Assembly: GCA_033558025.1 (NCBI GenBank)
Contig: JAUCEF010000006.1
Span: 3,100,001-3,164,000 of the forward strand
Length of the DNA stretch: 64,000 nucleotides
Reading direction: 5' to 3'
Origin: Phytophthora sp. 'mugwort'
Taxonomy: Eukaryota > Oomycota > Peronosporomycetes > Peronosporales > Peronosporaceae
How positions within the stretch are numbered: position 1 is the first letter of the stretch; every line of letters begins with the position of its first letter. The position numbers and the translations under genes were made by a program. A model generated the notes under the pieces. It did no database searches. It was not told the origin of the DNA and was given only the letters and a program-made list of their open reading frames with translations. Positions 33,695 through 43,152 of this stretch are shown here, in pieces.

Positions 33695-34568
33695 TCATCC
33701 AACGATTGCACACTTTCTGAGCATGCCTTTACAGACCTTCGGCCCTTGAGCGGTTCGAACGCTTGCGAAGAGCGCGTCCTCTGTCCATGGACCGCTTTGG
33801 TTTACGTGCTTGCGAATGAAGCTAAAGCAGAGATCGACTGGATTGAGCTGGGGTGAGTAAGGCGGGAGATAGTTCAGCGAGATCTGCTTGGCGTCCGCTA
33901 CCTGTGATATGGAGGACAAGCCCTGTTTCGCGAGAACATACGATGCGTGATGCATTGCGCAGTTGTCCAGCAACATGTTGGTGTTCCCTGTCAGACCGCT
34001 CAGAAACTCGCGAAAACGCAGAGAGTTGACCGAGCCCTGCATTAGCCGCCAGTCCACCACACCCTCCGGAGAAGTAGCCAGGATGAGCGAGTGCATATGT
34101 CCTCCCCTGCTGGGTCTTTTTACGATTGAAGGGTCGGCCTCTCTCGCTCCAGGCATACTTGCGAGAATGATTGAGAAACAAAGCGGCCTCATTCAACGCG
34201 ATCCATGGCTTGCTTGCGAGGAGAGGAAGTCCTTTCAGAAATCGTTGCTGTCGAGCGGTATCGGCCTCTTGGTAAGCTGACACGGCTCGTTTGAAAGAGA
34301 AGCGATGTCGGCAGAGGACCCTACCCAGCGTTCGCACCGAGACCCTAATGCCAAAAACATTCTTGACAAAGATAACACCATCGCGCAAGCGATTTGTGTT
34401 CTTCTGCTGAAAGAAAGCAGTGACCGCGTCTTCTTGCCTAGTCGTCAGCTTCCGTCGATGATCCCGATTGAGGGGTCGGCTTGTTCTAGGACCGCACTTC
34501 AACCACCGGTGGACGGTTCGTGTGCAAACAGCCAACGCTTGAGCGATATGACGAAGGGGTTGGCCCAT
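33695..34568 (-). pseudogene. IS630/Tc1-like DDE transposase, frameshifted
   Basis: ATG 34568 opens a frame with a helix-turn-helix (IAQALAVCTRTVHRWL). It continues to the position of the first catalytic residue, where ALNEAALFLN has Asn in place of the usual Asp. After a frameshift near 34,190 the second block MLLDNCAMHHA and the third block YLPPYSPQLNPVDLCFS are clear, ending at a stop at 33695. The terminal residue of the triad appears as Asp in PVDL. A better N-terminus may start about 25 bp upstream in another frame. It is probably inactive. It lies 60 bp upstream of the Fanzor remnant in the same direction. Confidence 0.8.
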
Positions 34569-34712
34569 TGTTCGGAGATGCAGGCATACATCTCGCTAGG
34601 CTTGAGTTTTCATAGAAAAGTATATATTCTGGAAAAAAACAGGGTGGACATTTTCAGTGACCTGCAATTCGTAAGAAATATTTTCAGAATATATCAATCT
34701 CCATCTTCGACC

Positions 34713-34934
34713 ATGCCAGAGCAGCTTCACGAGATCGTGCCCACGACAGGAAAAGTCCCCATGATCGACGCTGGGACTATTCAAAAGCCCAACTTCGTGC
34801 AGCAGCTGTCGGATCGCCTCGAGCCGGCCTTCCAGTACGTGAGCGACAACTACCCCTTCAATGGGCTGAACCCGCGAAAGAGCAAGCAGGGGTTCAGAGT
34901 GCACCGCGCCACGGCCTTTTTGCCGCAGGAGTAG
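34713..34934 (+). CDS. Small virus-derived ORF of unknown function
   Basis: ATG 34713 starts a 73-codon frame ending at TAG 34932-34934. The upstream 40 bp are AT-rich (AAATATTTTCAGAATATATC), as expected for an asfarvirus-type promoter, and a T7 run follows the stop by 19 bases. The product has a helical, charged N-terminal half and a basic C-terminal segment (NPRKSKQGFRVHRATAF). No family is recognised. It is intact and convergent with the PCNA-like gene. Confidence 0.5.
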   Translation: MPEQLHEIVPTTGKVPMIDAGTIQKPNFVQQLSDRLEPAFQYVSDNYPFNGLNPRKSKQGFRVHRATAFLPQE

Positions 34935-34953
34935 ATGCACGACTCTGACCACC

Positions 34954-34960
34954 TTTTTTT
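34954..34960 (+). terminator. T7 run after the 73-codon ORF
   Basis: Seven T lie 19 bases past the stop codon. Together with the runs at 23333-23339 and 31130-31137 this fits asfarvirus-type transcript ends. Confidence 0.5.
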
Positions 34961-35010
34961 GCTGTTTGTGAAACGAGAAAGAAAGGAAAGGAAAAAATGA
35001 ATGCATCCAT

Positions 35011-35911
35011 TCAATATTTGTACACAACGATCTTTACGGCGAGTAGCAGTGTGAACGTTCCTTCATCTACCGTTGTCTTGAACACCATCATTTTTTCCTT
35101 GTCGACGAACACGTGCACGTAGTCACTGAATAGCGCCGTGGCCAGGCTCTGGATGTACTCCGCGCGCACGGTGGTCGACAGGAACTCGTGATCCGGAAGC
35201 GAGCTCACGATCTTGAACAACTCCGCCTTGGAGAAAAGTGGTTCACGTCGATGGTCTTGGAGTTGCTGTCGTACGGGAACGCCAGCGGTACGCCCGCGCG
35301 GCGCTCTACGGTGAAGTCTTTGCTGAATTTGAGATGTCGCCGATGACCTTCTTGAAGTACTTGCTCGGCAGCACGAAGGACAGCGGATAGGACACGTAGG
35401 GCAGCGAGCCCACCACATTGTCGTCGGCAGCAGTGGACGACTCAAATAGGGAGATCGTGTGGTACTCCTTCACGCCCTGGGCCTCGTCGTTCAGCACGAT
35501 GTACAGCTCCTTCATGTACGAGTCCACCTTGGCGATGAAGTGCACACTGTTGTAGCTCTTGTCAATCTTCTGGATGACCTTCTTCTGGTCAATGAAGATG
35601 ATGTTGTGCTTGCAGTAGTACTGCGTCAGTCGGGCGCTGTCGACGCCCAGATCGATGAAGTTCTGCTTGAGGTGACCGGCCCCCGAGATGCGCACCCCGG
35701 ACAGCCGGAACTCCATCTTCACGTCCCGCGTATCCATGAGCTTGAACAACATAAAAATCTTTTTCAGGTTGGTCGGCGTGTCGTAGACCATCTCCAGCTC
35801 GTGATCGGCCACGACGGGCTCGGACACTATCCCCTTGCGCGTGACCGGGATCGGCGCGGGCTTAACGATCTTCGGCCGGCCAACGGGGCGCTTTGCTGGC
35901 TGCGAACCCAT
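35011..35911 (-). pseudogene. PCNA-like sliding clamp, asfarvirus E301R type, frameshifted
   Basis: ATG 35911 opens the minus-strand frame. A basic, proline-rich leader is followed by a sliding-clamp-like N-terminal domain (KKIFMLFKLMDTRDVKMEF, then a GVRISGAGHLKQNFIDLGV core). Frameshifts near 35,325 and 35,245 interrupt it. The C-terminal domain continues (KAELFKIVSSLPDHEFLSTT, later DYVHVFVDKEKMMVFKTTVD) to TGA at 35013-35011. Total span is 901 bp, equal to about 300 codons, the same as the 301-residue clamp-like protein E301R of African swine fever virus. In the virus it would tether the DNA polymerase to the template during cytoplasmic replication. Host PCNA is shorter (about 260) and lacks the leader. 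No introns. Frame breaks imply a pseudogene, though it is among the best preserved viral genes here. Confidence 0.65.
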
Positions 35912-35945
35912 GGCTAGATCAATTAAATTAATATTTTTTTCCTTG
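35912..35945 (-). promoter_or_regulatory. AT-rich promoter-like sequence of the PCNA-like gene
   Basis: Immediately upstream of the ATG is an A/T stretch (AATTAAATTAATATTTTTTTCC on the plus strand) in otherwise GC-rich surroundings. Asfarvirus promoters are short AT-rich tracts just before the start codon. Confidence 0.4.
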
Positions 35946-36422
35946 TCGTCGGATCAGACGCTCTGTTGACCCCAAAGCGCGCGCGAAAGCTACAAACTCC
36001 AGAGCGTAGTTGGCGTCAATGATGACCATCGGTATTTACCGCAGCAAGAAACGAATTGAATTGCCACCAAATGGGCCCTTTTTGGCCTGATAATTAGAGA
36101 CAACACTTAAAAGCTTCTTTCGGCTCTTATAGTTCCTCTTTTTCTAACTAGAAAAAAGTAAGAGAGATCGCAGAAGCTGAGTGAGATGGTGCTATATAGC
36201 GCGCCCGAACAGTGCCACACCTGAATCTTCACGAGGAGCTCAAGCGTGCTCGTGCAGCCTTCCGAGTGTGCGTCGAAATGCGTGCGGGTTTTTATTAGTG
36301 GAAAACAAATTAAGTTCCGTCCAATTGGACGACACTTCTGACGGCCCTGTGAAAAAAACTTCAGCTAGCGCGAAGAGCGACCACGATGATTCTTGCGCTG
36401 TTCCGATCGTGCAGCCCGTCGC
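35946..36422. other. No gene recognised
   Basis: Frames of up to about 80 codons exist (36181-36426 plus) but show no domain and overlap the Cys-rich ORF on the other strand. This is the right-hand limit of clearly viral sequence. Confidence 0.4.
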
Positions 36423-36716
36423 TTAAAAGCCCCTTGGAACTTGGTCTTGATGGTAGATGCAGAAGCCATTTGAATAGAGTTCAAAGTCTTTTTTACACTG
36501 GCATCCGCTTTTCGCCGCAATTCCTTGGCAACGAATGATATATGGCTGGAATGGCGAGCCATGCGGTTCTTCGACTTGAGGTCCTTGATCGGCATGGTAG
36601 CGGCAGAAGTAAACACAGTTTAGCCCCCAGTAGATTTGACAGCGCTGTCGAGTGTCAGCAGTACCGTGACACTGGTACCCATATTCAATCCTGCCTTCGT
36701 CTTGGAAGTTAAACAT
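36423..36716 (-). CDS. Cys/His-rich small protein with two repeated finger motifs
   Basis: ATG 36716 gives 97 codons; a TTG at 36809 in the same frame is the only longer alternative and follows a stop closely. The protein holds two copies of a Cys/His pattern. The first is YQCHGTADTRQRCQIYWGLN followed by YFCRYHADQ. The second is IRCQGIAAKSGCQCKKDFEL followed by GFCIYHQDQ. Each has the spacing C-x-G-x6-7-C ... C-x-x-H, resembling small zinc-binding domains seen in bacterial and giant-virus proteins (DUF5763-like). It could be viral or host. It lies between the viral block and the second dehydrogenase, with no intron. Confidence 0.5.
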   Translation of the reverse strand: MFNFQDEGRIEYGYQCHGTADTRQRCQIYWGLNCVYFCRYHADQGPQVEEPHGSPFQPYIIRCQGIAAKSGCQCKKDFELYSNGFCIYHQDQVPRGF

Positions 36717-37059
36717 GCTCCACTTGGTTGTGGTTGGCTTCTTGATCGCAAATTTGAAAATGAGGGATCCGGCGAAGAAACTCTTCGCTAAAGAGTGGTA
36801 TGCTTGCAAAATTCAGCCAGCTGGTGTCGGTTGAAGCATCATCGTGGCGCGCACCATTGACACAATGATTTTCCGCAGACCGCGACGTGACGCGGCGATG
36901 CTGGAGCTGCTCAAGATCGAAGTGCTAGGGCGCGGACGCTTCGCTGGGATTGATCGGATTTAATATACGGTAAAGTAGTAGTTGTGTGACGTCACATAAA
37001 ATCCGACTAGCAAGAACTTCAGTTAGCAAATCTCACCAAGCAGGTAGTAATCGAGTATC
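36717..37059. other. Promoter region of dehydrogenase copy 2 with a viral scrap
   Basis: The stretch contains a 19-bp match to the small membrane ORF (ATGCTGGAGCTGCTCAAGA at 36898) and the bZIP-type palindrome described separately. Nothing else coding is seen. Confidence 0.45.
36985..36996. promoter_or_regulatory. CRE-type palindrome TGTGACGTCACA
   Basis: This perfect 12-bp palindrome with a TGACGTCA core lies 64 bp before the ATG of dehydrogenase copy 2. TGACGTCA is the classic binding site of bZIP factors of the CREB/ATF type. No equivalent is seen before copy 1, so the paralogues may be regulated differently. Confidence 0.4.
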
Positions 37060-38036
37060 ATGGGTCTCCTCACTCTCGGCAGCCTCTTCGACGTGAAGGA
37101 CAAGGTGGTCGTCATTACGGGTGGCGGCCGCGGTATCGGCAAGATGATAGCCGACGGCTTCGTGCAGAACGGGGCCAAGGTCTACATCGCCTCGCGTAAT
37201 CTCCAGACCTGCCAGCAGACGGCCGACAAGCTCAATGCCATGGGCCCGGGACAGTGCATCCCCGTACGACGAACTTGAAGATTAGTGTTATTGCAGTACA
37301 TTAAATACTGAATACTAGGCCATGTGCAGCTGCAAGCGGACTTGCTGAGCGAGGCGGCATGCAAGGAGCTTGCGGACGAGATCGCTAAGCGGGAAACGTG
37401 CGTGGACGCGCTGATCAACAACTCGGGCGTCGCCTGGGGCGGGGATCTCGAGCACACCCCAGAAGCGGGTACGTGGACTATTTTTTATTTTGTCTCTTGT
37501 TTTGGTCCTGACGATGTGCTGTTTTACCTTATTCTACAGCCTGGACCAAGGTGTTATCTCTGAATGTGACGTCCCCGTTCCACTTGACGCGTTACCTGCT
37601 GCCGCTGCTGGACGTTGCAGCAACGTCTCCGGATTCGGCTCGTGTCATTAATGTGGGATCGATTGCTGGCTTGATGCCGCAGATGATCAACACCATCGCC
37701 TATGACACGTCTAAGGCGGCGGTACACCACATGACGCGCGTCCTGGCGGCCAAGCTGGCACGTCGCCCAAACGGGGGCCATATTCTGGTGAACGCAATTG
37801 CACCCGGTCTGGTGCCGTCCAAGATGTCGAAGGGAATCGCTTACGTGACGGGCAAGTCGTTCAAGCAGATGCAGCAGTTCCTGCCCGTGGGACGCGTTGG
37901 TCAGGATTCGGACATGGCCGGGTTGGCAATCTTCCTGGCGTCCAAGGCGTCAGGATGGATCACAGGCATGGTCATAGCGTGTGACGGAGGCGAGATTGGC
38001 GCTGCAGAGACTGGAGTGGGGCCGTCCAAGCTGTAA
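37060..38036 (+). CDS. Short-chain dehydrogenase/reductase with peroxisomal SKL end (copy 2)
   Basis: The exons are 37060-37263, 37330-37468 and 37540-38036, with introns of 66 and 71 bp. Exon lengths and phases are identical to those of copy 1 at 3239-4217. The 279-residue product keeps TGGGRGIG, NNSG and the catalytic YDTSK, and it ends in SKL. The protein is about four-fifths identical to copy 1 by eye, most differences lying in the N-terminus and around residues 75-120. The two copies are in the same orientation 33.8 kb apart; copy 1 is outside the inverted duplication and copy 2 inside its spacer. It looks fully functional. Confidence 0.92.
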
Positions 38037-38040
38037 CAAG

Positions 38041-38423
38041 GCAGTGCGTGCTTGAGGCGAAGTCTAGCAGCGTAAGAACAATAAATTGTGGGTGATTTAA
38101 AAAAACACTTTTTAGTCCGATTTGGGATAAATAGGAGGGGACATGGCTTCGACGAGATTGGACGAGGTGCTGCTGCGTCGATGGGACATCGCAGCATGTG
38201 AAGGTGCGCTAGCTATAACCTATGGATGGGAGGCAGGCGACTGACGAGATGGCTTTGTCGACCCCAGGAGTTCTGCGGACGAATGTGGATGATACGATGC
38301 GCCGTCGTATCCCTGGCTTGGGACTTGTCATTCAATTTAATCCCAGCCATCTCAAGGTGAAGGAAGCTGCATGTAGCTGTCCGCAATAGCACTAACTCGA
38401 TGCACTGACATGCTCTTAAAAAT
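38041..38423. other. Intergenic region before the GDP-hexose phosphorylase-like gene
   Basis: It contains AATAAA at 38080-38085 for the dehydrogenase. No further features are recognised. Confidence 0.5.
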
Positions 38424-39644
38424 ATGCAGAGTAAGCGTCCCGTGGACAAGCAGCTACTGGCACCTGCGGCATCTACTAAGCCACAAGAGTCGAGTTTCAA
38501 CTTCACGAAGGCCAAGTATTGCAATAATTGTGTTGAGCTCTTCATTAAGTTGACAGGGTCATGACACGATCTTTGTAAACTTACTCGGATACACAGGAGA
38601 CCCGAGTTTCTGAGTAGTTTGCGTTTCCTCAGTAGCGATGAGCAGCATCTGCCATGTGTACACGCAATGGAGATGGCAGACGAAACTGAAGCTAGCAAGA
38701 ATGATGCCGAACACTTTGTGCTCGTTAACGTGGCGCCTCTGGTAAGAAACAGCACTTTGTGAATAATGACCATAATCTGACAATTTTGTGTTTAGGTGCG
38801 AGGTCACGTATTGTTCGTACTTGACTTGAACCTCGTGAAGCCACAGAAAATGACTCAAAGCTTCTTGCTCTACGGAGTGAGTATTTGCGTGGGCATGCAG
38901 TGCGAGGACTTTGCTCTAGGTACGTCTCATGTACACATCAACGTCGCACGATAAGCGAAAAACTGATAGAAAGACCCTTATTATAGGCTTTAACAGCGCT
39001 GGAGCGTGGTCATCTGTAAATCACTTCCATCTTCAAGGTTATTTCTTCCCTCAGGTTGAAGCTGCAGTGAGTTTGAACTTTCCGGTTGCTGTTCAGCGCA
39101 GACAAGAAATGTTTCGTACCGGTGGCGCAATTGTAAGCAATCTTCCGAGTTGGCAGACAACTTGCTATGTCGTGGAGCCTGAAGACGCAGCCAGGGACGC
39201 TGTCGTCGTCGTGCAGGTCGCATGGGCTCTACTGGAACTTCTTCAGGCTCGGGAAATCCCGCACAACCTTTTGATCGTCGACACGGTGATATTTATCTTT
39301 CCTCGTCAGCCGCAGTGCGAGAACGGAGTCGGTTTGTTCCCCACTAATGCGTCCAACGACTCAACCACAGTGCATACTGGTCGTCTGCGTATCGCCGTAG
39401 CTGAACTCTCTGGGCTCGTCGTCGCAGGAGACCGCGTCGTCTATGAATCCCTCACTGAAGAGCTGTTCAACTTGATTCTGCAAAAGGACGTGTCGCTCTC
39501 AGCGGTAAGTGCCCAATAATGTGTCCTAACGATCCATCGTCTGCTATCCCAGCTCATTTTTGGCGTGGGGTTATATGTCTTAAGAGTGAAGAAGCTGCAA
39601 TCGTAGCCGAATGGGAAGCGAAACTCGGTGTCAAGATGACATAG
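38424..39644 (+). CDS. GDP-hexose phosphorylase-like HIT-superfamily protein
   Basis: Five exons fit with consistent phases: 38424-38515, 38597-38741, 38796-38919, 38987-39504 and 39585-39644, giving 312 residues. The hallmark is SVNHFHLQGYFF (exon 4), the HxHxQ active site of the GDPGP1/VTC2 branch of the HIT superfamily. It is preceded by LVNVAPLVRGHVLF and by GFNSAGAW, which match the usual order. These enzymes cleave GDP-D-glucose or GDP-L-galactose with phosphate, releasing hexose 1-phosphate and GDP; which substrate applies cannot be told. The start is the first ATG in frame with exon 2. The last intron could use an earlier acceptor (after 39552), giving a different short tail; the chosen one yields a normal-looking C-terminus. 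The kinase gene follows in the same direction. Confidence 0.8.
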
Positions 39645-39878
39645 TACAGTAGTGTCTCGCCAACTACAGTACTTAGTATGTACATATCCTTCGACCGACA
39701 CACAATAACGACACGGCTGGAAGCCAATACCAACCACAGTAGGCTAAACTCGGCGACTTTGTCTTGTATTTTTGGCCGGAGTATTGTCACTGTCTCCATC
39801 AGTGCTGCTGATGGCAGTTTTGTCGACGAGTACTTTGCTTTAAAATCGACTCTTTTCCCGGCGCAGAACAAGCCGTCA

Positions 39879-41000
39879 ATGGGCTCCGGCTGCAGCTCTT
39901 TCGGTGATGGCAGCGCGCCTTACGACCCACAGGTGATTTCTATCAAGCATTTTGAGATCCATCGAATCGTCGGGACGGGCGGCTTTGGCAAAGTGAATGC
40001 TGTCATACGTAAGAAATCCACTCCAGTCAAGTGGCTCGCAATGAAGAAGCTGTCCAAGGCAACAGTGATTAACAGAAATTGTGTCAGTATGATCTGGAAC
40101 GAACGCAATCTACTCACTCAAATCCATAGCCCCTTGATCGTGCGAATGCATCACACGTTTCAAGACTCACACAGCTGTTACGTTGTCATGGATCTGCTGC
40201 TCGGCGGAGACCTCAAATATCACCTCGGATCCACTCACAGAGATGGCTTCCGGGAGAGTGAAGCCAAGTTTTATACGGCTGGAGTTCTTTTATCACTGGA
40301 ATATCTGCATGGTCTTAAAATCCTGCATCGTGACGTTAAGCCAGAAAATGTCATCCTCGATGATAATGGCTACCCTCGACTCACCGACTTGGGCGTCTCG
40401 ATACAAACAGCCAACTTGCGATTCCGGAGTCATAGTGGAACCGTATCATATATGGCTCCAGAGATCTTCCGGGGCTCTACCGAGCATGGTCCCCCCTCAG
40501 ATTTATTCAGTCTGGGTGTACTGACATACGAGTTGTTAGTCGGACGACGTCCTTGGAATGGAGGGATACGCTCACACCTCGAGAAGTATCCAGACGTCAT
40601 GAAAGAGTTCAACGAGAGTGTATACGACAAGTATTACCCGTTAGAGCTGCTTGATAGCACGACTGGTACCAACGCCAAACTATCACAAAGTTGTCGGTCG
40701 TTTCTGCGAGAATTGCTGCATCCGATAGAGTCTGAGCGCCTTGGCGCAGGCGAAGACGGAATTAGTGAAATCAAGAAACATGAATGGCTCCAAACCTTTG
40801 ACTGGGATGGATACTTAGCACATACGCTCACACCACCTTTTGTCCCTGTTATTGACGAAAAGAAAGCCAATTGTGATACCGCAGCGCAAGACTTTGACGA
40901 CGTCGTCAGTGCGCGTGGTGAGCGCATTTCCGTCGAAAACCAGGAAAAATTCGCGGGATTCGAGTTTAATATCGATGTCAACAACCCTGCCACGATTTAA
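39879..41000 (+). CDS. Myristoylated AGC-type Ser/Thr kinase, YANK/STK32-like
   Basis: The frame is open from 39678, but ATG 39879 gives a 373-residue protein starting MGSGCSS, a strong N-myristoylation plus palmitoylation signal. Kinase motifs in order are the glycine loop GTGGFGKV (about residue 33), the lysine in LAMKKL, VVMDLLLGGDLKYHL, the catalytic loop HRDVKPEN, DLG in place of DFG, and MAPE. The VVxDLLLGGDLxYHL segment is characteristic of the STK32 (YANK) subfamily. A C-terminal FAGFEF resembles the hydrophobic motif of AGC kinases. It is expected at the plasma membrane; its substrate is unknown. The gene has no intron and ends 50 bp from the convergent sirtuin gene. Confidence 0.88.
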   Translation: MGSGCSSFGDGSAPYDPQVISIKHFEIHRIVGTGGFGKVNAVIRKKSTPVKWLAMKKLSKATVINRNCVSMIWNERNLLTQIHSPLIVRMHHTFQDSHSCYVVMDLLLGGDLKYHLGSTHRDGFRESEAKFYTAGVLLSLEYLHGLKILHRDVKPENVILDDNGYPRLTDLGVSIQTANLRFRSHSGTVSYMAPEIFRGSTEHGPPSDLFSLGVLTYELLVGRRPWNGGIRSHLEKYPDVMKEFNESVYDKYYPLELLDSTTGTNAKLSQSCRSFLRELLHPIESERLGAGEDGISEIKKHEWLQTFDWDGYLAHTLTPPFVPVIDEKKANCDTAAQDFDDVVSARGERISVENQEKFAGFEFNIDVNNPATI

Positions 41001-41050
41001 CACGTCAAAATCCCTTTTTGTCCGCTCTATTCGAGTTCGCTAGGGGTCAC

Positions 41051-42708
41051 TTAAGCTTTTTGTCGGAGATCGACGAGCTCGCGGTCGATGCCTTTTAAAG
41101 CCTCTAAACCCTTCGACTGGATCGGGAGGAAGCGGTCATTCGCGAGGATCAGCGGGTTGTCACAAGTAGGGGCTTCAGGGTTAATTCGGATGAGTGTCGC
41201 CTGTGGACGACCGCAGCCCTCAATTACATCCGCGACAACCATTTCCGTCTCTCTTCGGACAGACGGCACCTAATAGAATTAATGGGAGAATGAGTACGCT
41301 TTCTCAAGACACGCAGCTCTCGGTATGATGATGGTACGAACCCGTGTTCCGCAGCCAATTTCAAGTACGACCAGATTGAGTGTTGGATCCTCCTGTAGCA
41401 TCTGCGGTACGAAGGCAACATAAATCAGAGAAACACACTCATAAGCGGGCAAGGTGGACAAGCATTGATACTTCTCTGACGTACCAATTCCATCACGGAT
41501 TCCCACGCGATATATCCATTCTGCAGCCCAGCCAGCATGCACACGCAAACGTAAGGATACACCTCAAAGTGACTTAAAGATATTCGAGGTAACGCACCTC
41601 CTCCGAAGTGTTCGCAATCCACTGTCTATCATGGAACATCAGTACATTCGGACGCCCTTTGCCTCCACATTCCGGGCACGTCGTGGCCTCAGCACCTGGC
41701 GCCCTCATCGTCGCTACATCCAGCTCAAATCGGAAATCGACAGGCAGCTTCCAGATCTTCTCACACGGCTCTCTTGAGGGAGTCTCCACATCTCCCGCAC
41801 ACTGCCACATCTCGACGCTGCCATGCAGCTCATACACCTCCTTGCTGTCAAAATCCCGCTTAAAGTGCGAGTCCACCTAAACAAATACAATAAAATAATA
41901 ATAATAATAATAATAAACATCATAATCATTAACACCGTCCAATCAAACCTAAATAACCTTAGACAACTCCGTACATTTGAAGTGTAGACGAAGAACGGGT
42001 CGTTGGTCACGGAATCCGTCGTCACTGCCGCTGGCAGAGCCTCACACATTTTGAGTCCATTAAAAGCCCTTTGGAAGCTGGACCTCTTCTCATCTGTATT
42101 ACTGCCACTGTTGGCGCTGCCTTTGGCTCGAATTGCATCTCTCCACTTGCGTAGAATCTGGTATCCTTCATGGTGCTTCGTGTCCCGGTACGAGTTGGTG
42201 CAGCTACCCCAGAATCCGTAAAAGACCTCCTCGTCCTGCTCCAGCATGTACGGATCGCACAAGTCCTGGTACTCCACGTCCATCTTCATGTACGCGTCCA
42301 CCTTGGCGATGTCCCTGCATGTAAACAAAAGTTACAACCGTTAATATTTTTAGTTTACGTTTCTTGAAACAAGGCTTTTTAAACGTTTACACACGCGTAA
42401 ACAGGCAGCGATGAGTCGGCTGAGAAGCCCGCGCCCGTGGCAACCAGGAGGAAGTCGGCGGCGGCCAGTTTCTCTGTGGGAAGCAGCAAAACGTTACGCA
42501 AGTTAAGCTTACCATGGAATGTAACATGTTCGCTAGAGAGGCGTTGCGCGCGCTCAAGAACGAGTTCCGAGACGAGGGACTCGGCGTTGCGGAGAGCAGA
42601 TAACGCGCAGTAGGTTGACGAGACGCACGCACCTGCCGCGACGCGCCATGCCCTTCGCGGGCTGCTCGCTATGGCCGCCGATGCAACTGGGACGTCGTTT
42701 GGATGCAT
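41051..42708 (-). CDS. Sirtuin (SIR2-family NAD-dependent deacylase)
   Basis: Seven exons give a 402-residue protein with all phases consistent: 42708-42513, 42473-42395, 42314-41975, 41876-41598, 41520-41485, 41401-41342 and 41269-41051. The NAD-binding motif is GAGFSADSSLPVY, split after by intron 2. SNVDSHF precedes the catalytic His in YELHGS. Zinc ligands are likely the Cys of WQC and REPC and the pair CPEC, followed by GRPNVLMFHD. The C-terminal Rossmann part has LVVLEIGCGTR and LIRINPEAP. Sirtuins remove acyl groups from lysines using NAD; the class cannot be fixed by eye. The first pair of Cys is more widely spaced than usual. The N-terminal 60 residues are poorly conserved in style, so the first exon start is the least certain part. 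Confidence 0.82.
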
Positions 42709-43152
42709 TGGACCAGAATGACTGTAGCAAAGCGCTTGATCAAATTTTAGTTAGGGTTATTGACTCAAACTTCTTGTGTGAGGTATCGGCCTAGCAGATG
42801 TTAAATAGGACCGGCTCAAAGAAAACACCAGTTTTTATAGGTACATTAAAGTCAATTAAGTTGCCTAACGGCTACATGAAGCCAATGTCCGACTGAAAGG
42901 GGCCCCGATCAGTGTGTTAACTACAATAAAGCTATGTTAACGCATGCGCGACTCGAAGTCGCGCGGCAGGGTGGAGGAGAGAGCCTGTTGCCCGGTTGAT
43001 TGTCCAGCCAGTGTCCAACGTCCCCAGTAAAAGCTTCGGAAGACAGGTGTCCAAATAGAAGGTAGAACCCGAATATCCGCCTCGAAATCTGCTTACACTG
43101 GCAGTGTAACACTGCGGAGTATCCATTGCGACATTAGCTAATTCTAGGTCAT
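42709..43152. other. Intergenic, nothing recognised
   Basis: This is the presumed promoter side of the sirtuin and a transition into repeat sequence. No frame of interest was found. Confidence 0.4.

Larger units (their letters stand above)
31168..34659 (-). mobile_element. Candidate Fanzor-carrying Tc1/IS630-like transposon
   Basis: A decayed DDE transposase (33695-34568) and a decayed Fanzor (31290-33634) lie head to tail on the minus strand, only 60 bp apart. At the outer edges CACTGATAATGTCC (31168-31181) and, in reverse complement, CACTGAAAATGTCC (ending 34659) form a 14-bp inverted repeat with one mismatch. Clear TA duplications are not visible, so the boundaries are tentative. Fanzor proteins are known to travel with eukaryotic DNA transposons including Mariner-type elements. 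The unit separates the pp62-like gene from the viral ORF at 34713. Confidence 0.5.

Noticed and set aside
35459..35917. A 152-codon plus-strand frame
   Set aside because: It is the shadow of the PCNA-like gene, which has a recognisable fold pattern and an AT-rich upstream tract.
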